This document shows positions 25,581 to 33,849 of a stretch of 64,000 nt of DNA, one piece after another. The stretch is taken from NCBI GenBank assembly GCA_027487245.1, contig JAIYDY010000055.1, positions 1 through 64,000 on the forward strand, given 5' to 3'. The position numbers were made by a program, and so were the translations under genes. The stretch comes from Hyphomicrobiales bacterium (GTDB lineage Bacteria; Pseudomonadota; Alphaproteobacteria; Rhizobiales; Beijerinckiaceae). The notes under the pieces were generated by a model, which saw only the letters and a program-made list of their open reading frames with translations, was not told where the DNA came from and did not search any database. Within the stretch, counting starts at the first letter, position 1, and each line of letters starts with the position of its first letter.

Positions 25581-26561
25581 TCAGGAAAGGACGCCGCGCG
25601 CCTTGTAGAAGGCTTCGGCCGCCCGGTGGAGTGGCACGGCGGACTTCACGGCAGCGCCGGCGAGGGTCAGGCGGCGCGCTTCCGGGTGAATCTTCTGCAC
25701 CTCTTCGAGGTTGTTGAAGATACCTTCGAGCGCGGCCTTGACCTGATCGTCCTTGAGCTTGGAGCTGACGACAAGCACGTTGGCGACGCCAAGGCCCGGA
25801 ACAGCTGCAGCCTGCCCGGTGTAGGCATTGGCCGGCAGGTTGAACGAGCGATACAGGCCCGGCCACTGGCGCTCCAGCTTGGCCAGTTCCTCGCCCGTGG
25901 GGATGAACTGCAGCGCCGGCTGGCCGGAGGTGGCCAGATCACGCACCGCAGCGGTGGGGACGCCGCCGATCCAGAAGAAGGCAGCAACCTTGCCATCCTT
26001 CAGGGCGCCGGCGGATTCGGCAACGCCGAGATTGTCGCGGGTGATGTCGGTCTTGGGGTTGAGGCCGGCGGCTTCGAGCACGCGGTCTGCGATCGATTCG
26101 GTCGAGGAACCTGCCGAGCCGACGGAGACGCGCTTGCCCTTGAGGCTGGCCACCGTGGTTGCCGCACCCTGTGCGCCGACAACATGCAGGAAGGAATCAT
26201 ACAGCACGGCCAGAACGCGCACGTCGAGCTTGCCGTCCTTGGCGTAGGCGCCCACGCCCTCCATGGCATCATAGGCGGAATCGAGCGTCGAGAAGCCGAT
26301 GTCGGCATCGCCGGCCGAGACCAGCTTGCAGTTGTCGACCGAGCCGCCGGTGACCTGCGAGGTGGCCTGCATGTTTGGCAGCTTCTCGGTCAGGATCTTG
26401 GCGATGCCGCCGCCATAGGGGTAGAACACGCCGCCGGTTCCGCCGGTGACGATGGTCAGGCGCTGCTTGGCCTGAGCGAGCGCGGGTGCGCCGATGAGGG
26501 CTGCGGCGCCAAGTCCGAGGCCGCCGGCAACAACGCCGCGGCGGGAAATCAGGTCTGTCAT
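25581..26561 (-). CDS. TAXI-family TRAP transporter solute-binding protein
   Basis: 326 residues. The N-terminus SRRGVVAGGLGLGAAALIGA is a twin-arginine signal, implying Tat export of a folded protein. The mature part starts LTIVTGGTGGVFYPYGGGIAKIL, the TAXI signature, with ATSQVTGGSVDNCKLVSAGDADIGF following. TAXI proteins bind glutamate, 2-oxoglutarate or other carboxylates; this ligand is unknown. GGGAGGA sits 6 bp before the ATG. It is encoded just ahead of the fused permease. Confidence 0.92.
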   Translation of the reverse strand: MTDLISRRGVVAGGLGLGAAALIGAPALAQAKQRLTIVTGGTGGVFYPYGGGIAKILTEKLPNMQATSQVTGGSVDNCKLVSAGDADIGFSTLDSAYDAMEGVGAYAKDGKLDVRVLAVLYDSFLHVVGAQGAATTVASLKGKRVSVGSAGSSTESIADRVLEAAGLNPKTDITRDNLGVAESAGALKDGKVAAFFWIGGVPTAAVRDLATSGQPALQFIPTGEELAKLERQWPGLYRSFNLPANAYTGQAAAVPGLGVANVLVVSSKLKDDQVKAALEGIFNNLEEVQKIHPEARRLTLAGAAVKSAVPLHRAAEAFYKARGVLS

Positions 26562-26582
26562 GTCAATCCTCCCAGAATGAGC

Positions 26583-26605
26583 CCCGCTATCCTCGAGGAT
26601 GCGGG
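26583..26605 (-). promoter_or_regulatory. Leader hairpin just upstream of the TAXI gene
   Basis: CCCGC-ATCC-TCGA-GGAT-GCGGG with one bulged base forms a 9-bp stem ending about 20 nt before the TAXI start codon. It may protect the mRNA, or partly terminate the small membrane-protein transcript. No T-run follows. Confidence 0.35.
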
Positions 26606-26679
26606 ATTGAGCCCTTACTTAGGGAGATAATGATCGTGTGACCAGTGGTGGCCGCGGGTTTGGTTGACGCGGGGGGCGA

Positions 26680-26919
26680 TCAACCCCGGATCGGCTCGAC
26701 CTTGTCGGCCATCTGCACGAACTTGGCCATGACATAGAGGCCGGCCAGCGAGAACACCGCCATCAGCCCGTACTGGACCACAACGCCGAGTTCGAAGATG
26801 CCGGCAATGGCCCAACCGGCGGCGAAAGCCAGTCCGAACACCTCGGTGCCGATCAGGATGGCGGCGCACGCGATGGTGGTCAGGTTGCGGGTGTTGAGGT
26901 TGCGGGTGCTCTCGGCCAC
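26680..26919 (-). CDS. Small two-helix membrane protein
   Basis: 79 residues with two hydrophobic segments (IACAAILIGTEVFGLAFAAGWAI and YGLMAVFSLAGLYVMAKFV) and short polar ends. It starts with GTG at 26919, with GGAAGAG about 8 bp upstream. It lies 118 bp upstream of the TAXI gene on the same strand and could be the first gene of that transporter operon. The full TRAP small subunit is already fused into the permease, so it is not a missing DctQ. I recognise no named family. Confidence 0.6.
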   Translation of the reverse strand: MAESTRNLNTRNLTTIACAAILIGTEVFGLAFAAGWAIAGIFELGVVVQYGLMAVFSLAGLYVMAKFVQMADKVEPIRG

Positions 26920-27000
26920 GATGACATCTCTTCCGGATTGATACGCGAAATTCGCGCTTGTCCCTCGGTTGCCTCTTCGCCTAGCCTAGTCTGGCGTTTT

Positions 27001-27018
27001 CGGCAACGCCCGTTGCCG
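27001..27018. promoter_or_regulatory. Perfect palindrome in the divergent gap before the GGT-like gene
   Basis: CGGCAACG-CC-CGTTGCCG has perfect 8-bp arms. It lies 81 bp upstream of the small membrane-protein start and 109 bp upstream of the GGT-like start, in a divergent promoter region. No T-run follows on either strand in the sense needed for termination, so an operator is more likely. Confidence 0.4.
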
Positions 27019-27127
27019 CGCGACCTCCGGACTCCTGCCCGCCACAATTCCTCATTGACGGTTCTTCCAGCAGGCAAGGGCAGGTCCCGCGATGTCATTT
27101 TTCACGCCATGAGCAAAGTATCACCCC

Positions 27128-28717
27128 ATGCCTGAGACACCCGTTTTTTCTTCTGCCGCCGTTGCGGCACCGCATCATCTCGCCACCGAAACCGGGCGCA
27201 ACATCCTGGCGCAGGGCGGCAATGCGGTGGAGGCCATGATCGGCATGGCGGCGACCATCGCCGTGGTTTACCCGCACATGAACGGGATCGGCGGTGATGG
27301 CTTCTGGCTGGTGCGCGACAGGCGCGGCAAGGTCGTGGCCATCGAGGCCTGCGGACCGGCCGGCAGTCTGGCCACGATCCGCCGCTACCGTGATAAGGGC
27401 TATGGCTCGATCCCGCCGCGCGGCCCCGATGCCGCCGTCACGGTGGCCGGTGCCATCGGCGGCTGGCAGGTGGCGGCCGGGCTGGCCGCCGATCTTGGCG
27501 GGACGCTGCCCCTGCGCCTGCTGACAGAGGATGCCATCCGCCATGCCCGCATTGGCGTGCCGATCTCGGCCTCCGAAGCGCGCTACCGGATCAAGGAGGG
27601 CGACGGGCTCTATGCAGCGCCCGGCTTTGCAAAGGTGTTCAAGACCGCCGACAAGGCGCTGGTGGCCGGTGACATCCGGACCAATGCCGCCCTTGCCGGC
27701 ACGCTGGAGCAGATCACGCGCGCCGGTCTCGATGATTTCTATCGCGGCGATGTGGCCCGCGAGATGGCTGCCGACCTCGAAGCCATCGGCGCACCCGTGA
27801 CGCGCGCCGACCTGGCTGGCTTCCACGCCCGCACGACGCAGCCCCTGTCGCTGAGGCTGCCCGGGACGACGGTCTACAACTTCCCGCCGCCGACCCAGGG
27901 GCTGGCATCACTGATTATCCTTGGCCTGCTGGAGCGGCTGGACATCCGGCGCTGCGATTCGTTCGAGCACATCCACGGACTGGTCGAAGCCTCGAAGCGC
28001 TCCCTTGGTGCGCGCGACCGGGTGATCACGGATCCGGCGCGCATGACGGTCGATCCGGCCGACATGCTCAGCGATGCCTGGCTGGCGAAGGAGGCCGCGA
28101 AGATCGACATGAAGCGCGCCGCCGAGTGGCCGCTGAAGGCCGGTGACGGCGACACGATCTGGATGGGCGCGATCGACCGCGACGGATTGTCCGTCTCCTA
28201 CATCCAGTCCGTCTACTGGGAATACGGCTCGGGCTGCGTGCTGGAAAAGACCGGCGTGACCTGGCAGAATCGGGGCGTGTCCTTCTCGCTGAACGAGAAT
28301 GCGCTCAATCCGCTGGAGCCGGGCCGCAAGCCGTTCCACACGCTCAACCCGGCCATGGCCGTGTTCGATGATGGACGGGTGGTTTCCTACGGCTGCATGG
28401 GCGGCGATGGCCAGCCCCAGTTCCAGGCGCAGGTGTTCTCCCGCTACCGGATGGGCATGGGGGTGGCCGACGCCGTCGATGCGCCGCGCTTCCTGTTCGG
28501 CAAGACATGGGGTGCCAATTCGACCTCGCTCAAGATCGAGAACCGCTTCGACCACATGGTGGTCGCCAAGCTGGCAGCCGCAGGTCATGCGCTGGAGGAG
28601 TGGGGCGTGCCCTATGACGACCAGTTCGGCCATGCCGGGCTGCTGGTCAAGCACGTCAAGGGCCATGTCGAGGCCAGCCATGATCCGCGTTCCGATGGCG
28701 ATGCCAAGGGGTTGTGA
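27128..28717 (+). CDS. Gamma-glutamyltranspeptidase-family Ntn hydrolase, cytoplasmic form
   Basis: 529 residues. The large-subunit hallmark GGNAVEAMIGMAATIAVVYPHMNGIGGDGFWLV, VAGAIGGWQVA and PPPTQGLASLIILGLLE are present. The candidate autoprocessing and catalytic Thr is Thr343 in GDGDTIWMGAIDRDG; canonical GGTs have Thr-Thr-His there, but this one has Thr-Ile-Trp. No signal peptide is visible, unlike periplasmic GGT. Substrates may be gamma-glutamyl amides or other amides rather than glutathione. The start at 27128 lacks a clear ribosome site. The amidase gene follows after 75 bp. Confidence 0.87.
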   Translation: MPETPVFSSAAVAAPHHLATETGRNILAQGGNAVEAMIGMAATIAVVYPHMNGIGGDGFWLVRDRRGKVVAIEACGPAGSLATIRRYRDKGYGSIPPRGPDAAVTVAGAIGGWQVAAGLAADLGGTLPLRLLTEDAIRHARIGVPISASEARYRIKEGDGLYAAPGFAKVFKTADKALVAGDIRTNAALAGTLEQITRAGLDDFYRGDVAREMAADLEAIGAPVTRADLAGFHARTTQPLSLRLPGTTVYNFPPPTQGLASLIILGLLERLDIRRCDSFEHIHGLVEASKRSLGARDRVITDPARMTVDPADMLSDAWLAKEAAKIDMKRAAEWPLKAGDGDTIWMGAIDRDGLSVSYIQSVYWEYGSGCVLEKTGVTWQNRGVSFSLNENALNPLEPGRKPFHTLNPAMAVFDDGRVVSYGCMGGDGQPQFQAQVFSRYRMGMGVADAVDAPRFLFGKTWGANSTSLKIENRFDHMVVAKLAAAGHALEEWGVPYDDQFGHAGLLVKHVKGHVEASHDPRSDGDAKGL

Positions 28718-28792
28718 TGCTCCGGGGCTTCGCTGGCCCGTCCCGTTCATGTGTCGTAACCTGCCACCGTTTCCCACCCGATGAGGCCTTCC

Positions 28793-29986
28793 ATGCGCGA
28801 TGACAGCCTGCACAGTTTCGTGCCCTATCCCCATGTTCCGGTGGCGCATGCGGCGGATGGTCCGCTCAAGGGCCTGAGCCTTGGCGTCAAGGATCTGTTC
28901 GACGTGAAGGGCTATCCCACTGGCGCGGGCTCGCCCCATATGCTCGCGATGTCGGGCATCAAGAAGGCGCATGCTCCGCTGGTCGCGCTCATGCTGAAGG
29001 CCGGTGCCCGCTTCGTCGCCAAAACCGTGACGGACGAGTTGGCCTTCTCGCTCAATGGCAAGAACGCCCATTTCGGCTCGCCGATCAATGCTGCCGCGCC
29101 GGAACGGATCACGGGCGGTTCGTCCTCCGGTTCTGCCTCGGCGGTGTCGGGCCGGCTGGTCGACGTGGCGCTGGGCACCGACACGGGCGGCTCGGTCCGC
29201 GCGCCAGCGAGCTATTGCGGGCTGTTCGGCATCAGGCCAACCCACGGGCGCGTCTCGCTGAAAGGCTGCTGGCCGCTGGCGGACAGCTTCGATACGCCCG
29301 GCTACTTCACCCGTGATGGCGCGACCTTCGTGCGGGTCGGCGAGGTCTTTCTCGGCAAGGACAAGGCACCCTTGCCCGAAGCGCCTCGCCTGATCGTGGC
29401 GCGGGACATGTTCGATCTGGCCGTGCCGGAGGCGGGCCGCATCCTGGGTGATGTGGTCAACAGGCTGTCGCTGAGGCTTGGCGACATGCCGGAGGTGACG
29501 CTGGCGAAGGATATCGACGCGCTCTACTGGGCTTTCCGCTGGTTGCAGGGCCGCGAGGCCTGGCTTGCCGATGGCGACATGATCGGCCGGTTCGCGCCAC
29601 CGCTCGGGCCAGGCGTTGCCGAGCGTTTCGCCTTTGCCCGCACGGTCACCGACGAGCAGGTCGAGGCCGGCCAGCGCACCCGCACCGCCTTCCGCAAGGC
29701 CGTCCGCAAGCTGCTTGGCAAGGATGGCGTGATCGTGATGCCGACCGTGCCCGATGTTGCGCCGCTGACCTCGACCAGCGAGGGTGATCTCGACGATTTC
29801 CGCAACCGGGCTCTGCGCCTGCTGTGCCCGTCGGGGCTGACCGGCTTTCCGCAGATCTCGATCCCGGTGGCGATGCGGGACGGCGCGCCGCTGGGCCTTT
29901 CCATCCTTGGCCCGCCCGGCAGCGATCTGTCGCTCGTCAGGCTGGCGGCACGACTCGAGGTTGCCGCGCGCCTGAGGATCGCGTGA
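28793..29986 (+). CDS. Amidase-signature-family amidase
   Basis: 397 residues with the Ser-cisSer-Lys triad: Lys33 (LGVKDLFDVKG), Ser110 in ERITGGSSSGSASAV and Ser134 in ALGTDTGGSVRAPAS. The domain core continues to GLFGIRPTHGRVS. It hydrolyses a carboxamide to acid plus ammonia. It lies 51 bp upstream of the nitrile hydratase genes on the same strand, so the likely pathway is nitrile to amide to acid. Start: ATG at 28793 with GAGG upstream; the ATG at 28781 is the alternative. At about 400 residues it is shorter than many family members. Confidence 0.9.
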   Translation: MRDDSLHSFVPYPHVPVAHAADGPLKGLSLGVKDLFDVKGYPTGAGSPHMLAMSGIKKAHAPLVALMLKAGARFVAKTVTDELAFSLNGKNAHFGSPINAAAPERITGGSSSGSASAVSGRLVDVALGTDTGGSVRAPASYCGLFGIRPTHGRVSLKGCWPLADSFDTPGYFTRDGATFVRVGEVFLGKDKAPLPEAPRLIVARDMFDLAVPEAGRILGDVVNRLSLRLGDMPEVTLAKDIDALYWAFRWLQGREAWLADGDMIGRFAPPLGPGVAERFAFARTVTDEQVEAGQRTRTAFRKAVRKLLGKDGVIVMPTVPDVAPLTSTSEGDLDDFRNRALRLLCPSGLTGFPQISIPVAMRDGAPLGLSILGPPGSDLSLVRLAARLEVAARLRIA

Positions 29987-30037
29987 TCATTGCCGGGCCG
30001 GGTTTCCTCCCGCGCCGGGATCATCTAGCCTGACGCC

Positions 30038-30715
30038 ATGAGCTCGCACGATCACACACATGACGATCACCATGGCCACGATCACGGCCATGGTCACGAC
30101 GACCATTCGCACCTGTCGCCGATGGAGGCGCGGGTGCGGGCGCTGGAGACGATCCTCGTCGCCAAGGGGCTCGTCGATCCCGCCGCGCTCGACGCGATCA
30201 TCGACACCTACGAGACCAAGATCGGCCCGCGCAACGGCGCCCGCGTTGTGGCGAAGGCCTGGGCCGATCCGGCCTATACAGCCCGGTTGAAGGCGGATGC
30301 CACGGCGGCCATCGCGGAGCTTGGCTTCACGGGCCGGCAGGGCGAGCACATGGTGGCCGTGTTCAATGATGCCGGCACGCATCATCTGGTCGTCTGCACC
30401 CTTTGCTCCTGTTATCCTTGGGCGGTGCTCGGACTTCCGCCGGTCTGGTACAAGTCCGCGCCCTATCGCTCGCGGGCCGTGCTCGACCCGCGCGGCGTGC
30501 TGGCTGAATTCGGGCTGGTTCTCGATCCTGCCGTTCAGCTGCGCGTCTGGGATTCGACCGCCGAGATGCGCTATCTGGTGATTCCCGCAAGGCCTTCCGG
30601 CACGGATGGCTGGGGCGAGGAGGCGCTGGCCGATCTGGTCACGCGCGACGCGATGATTGGCACCGGAGTGGCGCTGATGCCCGGCAGCCGCAATGCTGGT
30701 GCGGCCGCGCCATGA
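30038..30715 (+). CDS. nthA: Nitrile hydratase alpha subunit, cobalt type, with His-rich N-terminal tail
   Basis: 225 residues. The metal-binding claw is Cys120-Thr-Leu-Cys123-Ser-Cys125 ([10 protein letters not shown]); Thr at the second position is the cobalt-type signature, Ser being typical of iron enzymes. Cys123 and Cys125 are the positions expected to be oxidised to sulfinate and sulfenate. Before the core (starting about [12 protein letters not shown]) residues 4-25 are almost entirely His, Asp and Gly, with about a dozen His. This looks like a metal-holding tail. Its stop overlaps the beta-subunit start by 4 bp. It hydrates nitriles to amides in the cytoplasm. Confidence 0.95.
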   Translation: MSSHDHTHDDHHGHDHGHGHDDHSHLSPMEARVRALETILVAKGLVDPAALDAIIDTYETKIGPRNGARVVAKAWADPAYTARLKADATAAIAELGFTGRQGEHMVAVFNDAGTHHLVVCTLCSCYPWAVLGLPPVWYKSAPYRSRAVLDPRGVLAEFGLVLDPAVQLRVWDSTAEMRYLVIPARPSGTDGWGEEALADLVTRDAMIGTGVALMPGSRNAGAAAP

Positions 30716-31377
30716 ATGGGGCCCAGGATCTTGGCGGGCAGATGGGTTTCGGCCCGGTGGCTCCGGAAGTTGGCGAGCCGCTGTTCCATGCCGCGTGGGA
30801 AAAGCGGGCGCTGGCATTGACGCTGGCTGCCGGGGCCATGGGCCACTGGAACATCGACGAGAGCCGGCACGCCCGCGAGAGCCTGCATCCGGTGGATTAC
30901 CTGTCGTCCAGCTATTACGAGATCTGGACCAAGGCGCTGGAAGTCCTGCTGCTGCGCCATGGCTTCGTGGCGCGTGAGGAACTGGCCAGCGGGCAGGCGA
31001 GTGTTGTGCCGACAACGCCGCGCCGTGTGCTCAGCGCCGACATGGTGCCTGCCGTGCTGGCCAAGGGCGGCCCGACGCACCGCGACAAGGCCGGCGCGCC
31101 GCGCTTTGCCGTCGGCGACCGGGTGAAAACGATCCTGATCCATCCTTCGGGGCATACCCGCCTGCCGCGCTATGCGCGCGGCAAGTCCGGCGTGATCGAG
31201 ATGCGGCATGGCGCGCACGTCTTCCCGGACAGCAATGCCCATGGCGGCGGCGAGAACCCGGACTGGCTCTACACGGTGAGGTTCGAGGCGCGGGAGTTGT
31301 GGGGGCGCGAGGCCGATTCCAACTCCGCCGTCAGCATCGACGCCTGGGAAAGCTACCTGCTGGAAGAGCCGGCATGA
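30712..31377 (+). CDS. nthB: Nitrile hydratase beta subunit
   Basis: 221 residues: N-terminal [15 protein letters not shown] and [13 protein letters not shown]...[11 protein letters not shown] of the beta family, and the C-terminal SH3-like barrel [37 protein letters not shown]...[12 protein letters not shown]. The Arg residues that hydrogen-bond to the oxidised alpha cysteines lie in conserved segments of this type. ATGA overlaps couple it to alpha (30712-30715) and to the accessory gene (31374-31377). Confidence 0.95.
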   Translation: MNGAQDLGGQMGFGPVAPEVGEPLFHAAWEKRALALTLAAGAMGHWNIDESRHARESLHPVDYLSSSYYEIWTKALEVLLLRHGFVAREELASGQASVVPTTPRRVLSADMVPAVLAKGGPTHRDKAGAPRFAVGDRVKTILIHPSGHTRLPRYARGKSGVIEMRHGAHVFPDSNAHGGGENPDWLYTVRFEARELWGREADSNSAVSIDAWESYLLEEPA

Positions 31378-31784
31378 GCGCTCACGCGATCATTCCCGGC
31401 CTCGATGCGGCGCTCGCCGGCACGGCTCCGTTGCCCTGCGATGCGGCGGGTCCGGTGTTCGCCGAACCCTGGCAGGCGCAGGCGTTCGCCATGGTCGTCG
31501 CGCTGCACGCGCATGGCCTGTTCACCTGGACCGAGTGGGCAGAGGCGCTGTCGCACGAGATCGCAGCTGCAATACCGCAAGCCGATGGCGCTGACGATGG
31601 CAGCCACTACTATGCCTGCTGGCTGGAAGCGCTGGAGCACATCACCATCGCCAAGGGCGTGTCGAGCCATGTGGCCATCGACGCACTGGCCGCGTCCTGG
31701 GCGAGGGCCGCGGAGGCAACCCCTCATGGACGGCCGATCGCGCTGGAGAATGATCCGCAGCACGAATCAGGCTCAGGAGCCTGA
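31374..31784 (+). CDS. Nitrile hydratase accessory protein (P14K/NhlE type)
   Basis: 136 residues. The sequence PVFAEPWQAQAFAMVVALHAHGLFTWTEWAEALSHEI and DDGSHYYACWLEALEHI is typical of the small accessory protein that exchanges with alpha to carry and insert cobalt and to promote cysteine oxidation. It is translationally coupled to the beta gene. Its last 12 bp overlap the 3' end of the convergent NicO transporter gene. Confidence 0.9.
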   Translation: MSAHAIIPGLDAALAGTAPLPCDAAGPVFAEPWQAQAFAMVVALHAHGLFTWTEWAEALSHEIAAAIPQADGADDGSHYYACWLEALEHITIAKGVSSHVAIDALAASWARAAEATPHGRPIALENDPQHESGSGA

Positions 31785-32825
31785 GCCGGCGCTCCACAAT
31801 CCGAACAGCAAGAGCGCGCCCAGCACGGCGACGAAGGCCGCAGCCAGACACTCGCCGGCCCGCACTGCAACGGCCGCTGTCTGTCCGCGTCCGCCGGCAA
31901 GATGCAAGGCAAGGTGCTTGGCCATCACCGCCAGCAGCGCGATCAACCCGGTTGTCAGGGCCGTGCCCAGCGCCATGGCGAAGGTGGTGGCAATGCCGGC
32001 CCAGACCAGACCTTGCGACGCGGCGAAGACCAGCACGATAATGGCCCCCGCGCAGGGGCGGATGCCAGCTGTCAGCACCACGGCTGCGGTCTGGGCAAGG
32101 CTGCGTGGAGCTGGAGGCGGAAGCATCGCTTCATGCCCGCAGCCCGGCGCACAGGCGGCCACCTCGCCGCGCATGGCTCCGGCGAGCAGGCCGGCCTTGC
32201 GCCAGAGCAGCACAAGACCGAGTGCCGTGATGGCGGCAAAGCTGACGAGTTCGATCCATCGGGACGCGGCGTTCATGTCGCGCGCCGTGGCCTTCAGCAG
32301 CATGGTCATGACCAGAACCAGCGCGATGGCCACCAGCGCCTGCACAAGTGCCGCGCCAAGGCTCAGGGCGAAGCCGCGCAAGGCGGCCGAACGTTCGTCG
32401 GACATGATGTAGGCCGAGATCACCGCCTTGCCGTGGCCCGGGCCGGCGGCATGGACCACGCCGTAGGCGAAGCCGAGGCCGAGCAGGGTCGGCAGCGCAG
32501 CCGGGCTGTCCTTGAGCAGGCGCAGGGCTGCGGTCAGTTCGCGGTAGAAACTGGCCTGCCAGGCCATGATCATTGCGCCGATGCCGGTCGCGGCGGGAGC
32601 GGCCTCGCGCGGGCCGACGCCAAACGGGCTGCGGGCCGGAGGAGGGGGCGGCGCGCCGCTGGCCAGCCACCAGCCGAGCAGGCCCATCAGCCCGGCCATC
32701 AGGGCCAGGGCTGCAAGGACCACGGACAGGCGCATGGCACCGCCATCGCCCGACCCTGCCGCAGCATCCGGCATGGCCGCATCAGAACCCGCCGCGCCGA
32801 GGCGCGAGGGATCGCTCACGGACAT
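31773..32825 (-). CDS. NicO/RcnA-family nickel-cobalt transporter
   Basis: 350 residues with about seven membrane helices. Family motifs are GVVHAAGPGHGKAVISAY, with the metal-site His residues, and TAGIRPCAGAIIVLVFA. A His/Cys-bearing cytoplasmic loop (VAACAPGCGHEAML) lies between the halves. The family includes efflux pumps such as RcnA and other Ni/Co permeases, so the direction here is not certain. It starts within the DUF1007 gene end (10-bp overlap), forming a two-gene operon. Its position beside a cobalt nitrile hydratase suggests cobalt homeostasis. Confidence 0.85.
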   Translation of the reverse strand: MSVSDPSRLGAAGSDAAMPDAAAGSGDGGAMRLSVVLAALALMAGLMGLLGWWLASGAPPPPPARSPFGVGPREAAPAATGIGAMIMAWQASFYRELTAALRLLKDSPAALPTLLGLGFAYGVVHAAGPGHGKAVISAYIMSDERSAALRGFALSLGAALVQALVAIALVLVMTMLLKATARDMNAASRWIELVSFAAITALGLVLLWRKAGLLAGAMRGEVAACAPGCGHEAMLPPPAPRSLAQTAAVVLTAGIRPCAGAIIVLVFAASQGLVWAGIATTFAMALGTALTTGLIALLAVMAKHLALHLAGGRGQTAAVAVRAGECLAAAFVAVLGALLLFGLWSAGSGS

Positions 32826-33481
32826 GCCACGAGCACCCTGTTGATGAAGCTCGCGCCGAAGTTGCTGCCCGCCAGCGACGTGAAGAAATCCTCGGACAGG
32901 CGCTGCTGCTGGGTGGTCTCCACGGGCTTGGGGCGGGTGATGGTGCGTGCGCAGCCAGCTGGCGCGCCGGTGGTCCGGACCGCATCATCGCCATCGGCGA
33001 ACGTGAACGAGACGAACCAGGTCGGATCGTAGATTTCGAGCGAAAAGGTCTTGCGATTGGAAGGTGCCTTCAGGGGCAACGTGAAGCTGAGCGTCAACTG
33101 CGCCTTGTCGTAGCTCAGGGCGTAGTCGGTGGGCTTGCCGAAATCCTGCTTGGCCCCGCTGGCCTTGGCGAAGGTGAAAAAGTCGAACTCGTGCAGCGAT
33201 TCGACGTTGACCTGCGCCAGTTCCACGAGTTCGTCTGCCGAGAGCTTGCCATCATTGTCCTTGTCGAGACCCTGCACGGCGAAGGACGAGTAGGCTTCGT
33301 CGAAGGTCCAGGCATGGCGCACGGCGCTGATGCGGCCATCGGCGCTGTAGACCACGTCCGATTTCACCACGACCCAGACGTGGGGATGGGCCGCCGCCGG
33401 GCTGGCCGAAAGCGCAAGGACGATGGCCGCGCCAAGGGCCGCAGTGCGGACAAAGCCAGGTTGGGAGGCCAGTTTGGACAT
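32816..33481 (-). CDS. DUF1007 periplasmic protein with EF-hand, NicO partner
   Basis: 221 residues: Sec signal (TAALGAAIVLALSASPAAA) followed directly by HPHVWV, a His-containing mature N-terminus usual in DUF1007 proteins. An EF-hand loop (DKDNDGKLSADE, about residues 72-83) is embedded, and the rest is beta-rich. DUF1007 genes habitually accompany NicO transporters; the protein probably handles the metal in the periplasm. It is the first gene of the pair and is divergent from the indolepyruvate oxidoreductase across a 368-bp gap. Confidence 0.85.
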   Translation of the reverse strand: MSKLASQPGFVRTAALGAAIVLALSASPAAAHPHVWVVVKSDVVYSADGRISAVRHAWTFDEAYSSFAVQGLDKDNDGKLSADELVELAQVNVESLHEFDFFTFAKASGAKQDFGKPTDYALSYDKAQLTLSFTLPLKAPSNRKTFSLEIYDPTWFVSFTFADGDDAVRTTGAPAGCARTITRPKPVETTQQQRLSEDFFTSLAGSNFGASFINRVLVACP

Positions 33482-33849
33482 GCCGGGGAAAAGACCTCTG
33501 GAGGGTGCGCGGGATGACCGGACGCTGACCCGTTATGGTTAACGAACCCTGAATACTGCCGGAACGCGGCTTCGCCAAGGCGGAAGGATCGGACCCGGAG
33601 CAGTGAGCCATCCCGCCTCTGGGCTTCAAACTGGGCGGAATCTTGACCGGCGACGACAAGACGACCGGGCAAGGCAGGCCGACCCCGCGCACGCGCCTGT
33701 TCCGGATGCGCGACGCATTGACGGGCCGATCGATATATGTCAGCATTACTGACATATTCACAAGACCGCGATGGAGTTAGTCTTCCATCAAAGCGGCAGT
33801 GCATCGCACAGGACGGCCAGATCGTGTCCGGTCAGGCCAGGAGGATCCG
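33482..33849. other. 368-bp divergent intergenic region
   Basis: No credible gene is seen here; short open frames lack ribosome sites. It must hold the promoters of the DUF1007/NicO pair (minus) and the indolepyruvate operon (plus). It contains a strong 23-bp palindrome at 33735-33757 and the AGGAGG ribosome site at 33839-33844. Confidence 0.5.
33735..33757. promoter_or_regulatory. 23-bp perfect palindrome upstream of the indolepyruvate operon
   Basis: Arms ATATGTCAG and CTGACATAT are perfect 9-bp complements around CATTA. It is AT-rich against a GC-rich background, 92 bp before the oxidoreductase start. Length and symmetry suit a TetR- or MarR-type dimer. No regulator gene is adjacent. Confidence 0.55.

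Noticed and set aside
26663..26684. TTGACG...GATCAA near the small membrane-protein stop as a RutR site
   Set aside because: The spacer is 8 bp instead of 4, and it lies at the end of a gene.
15536..33481. Nitrogen-use region as a recently acquired genomic island
   Set aside because: No integrase, transposase, tRNA or flanking repeat is visible, and base composition looks like the neighbours by eye.
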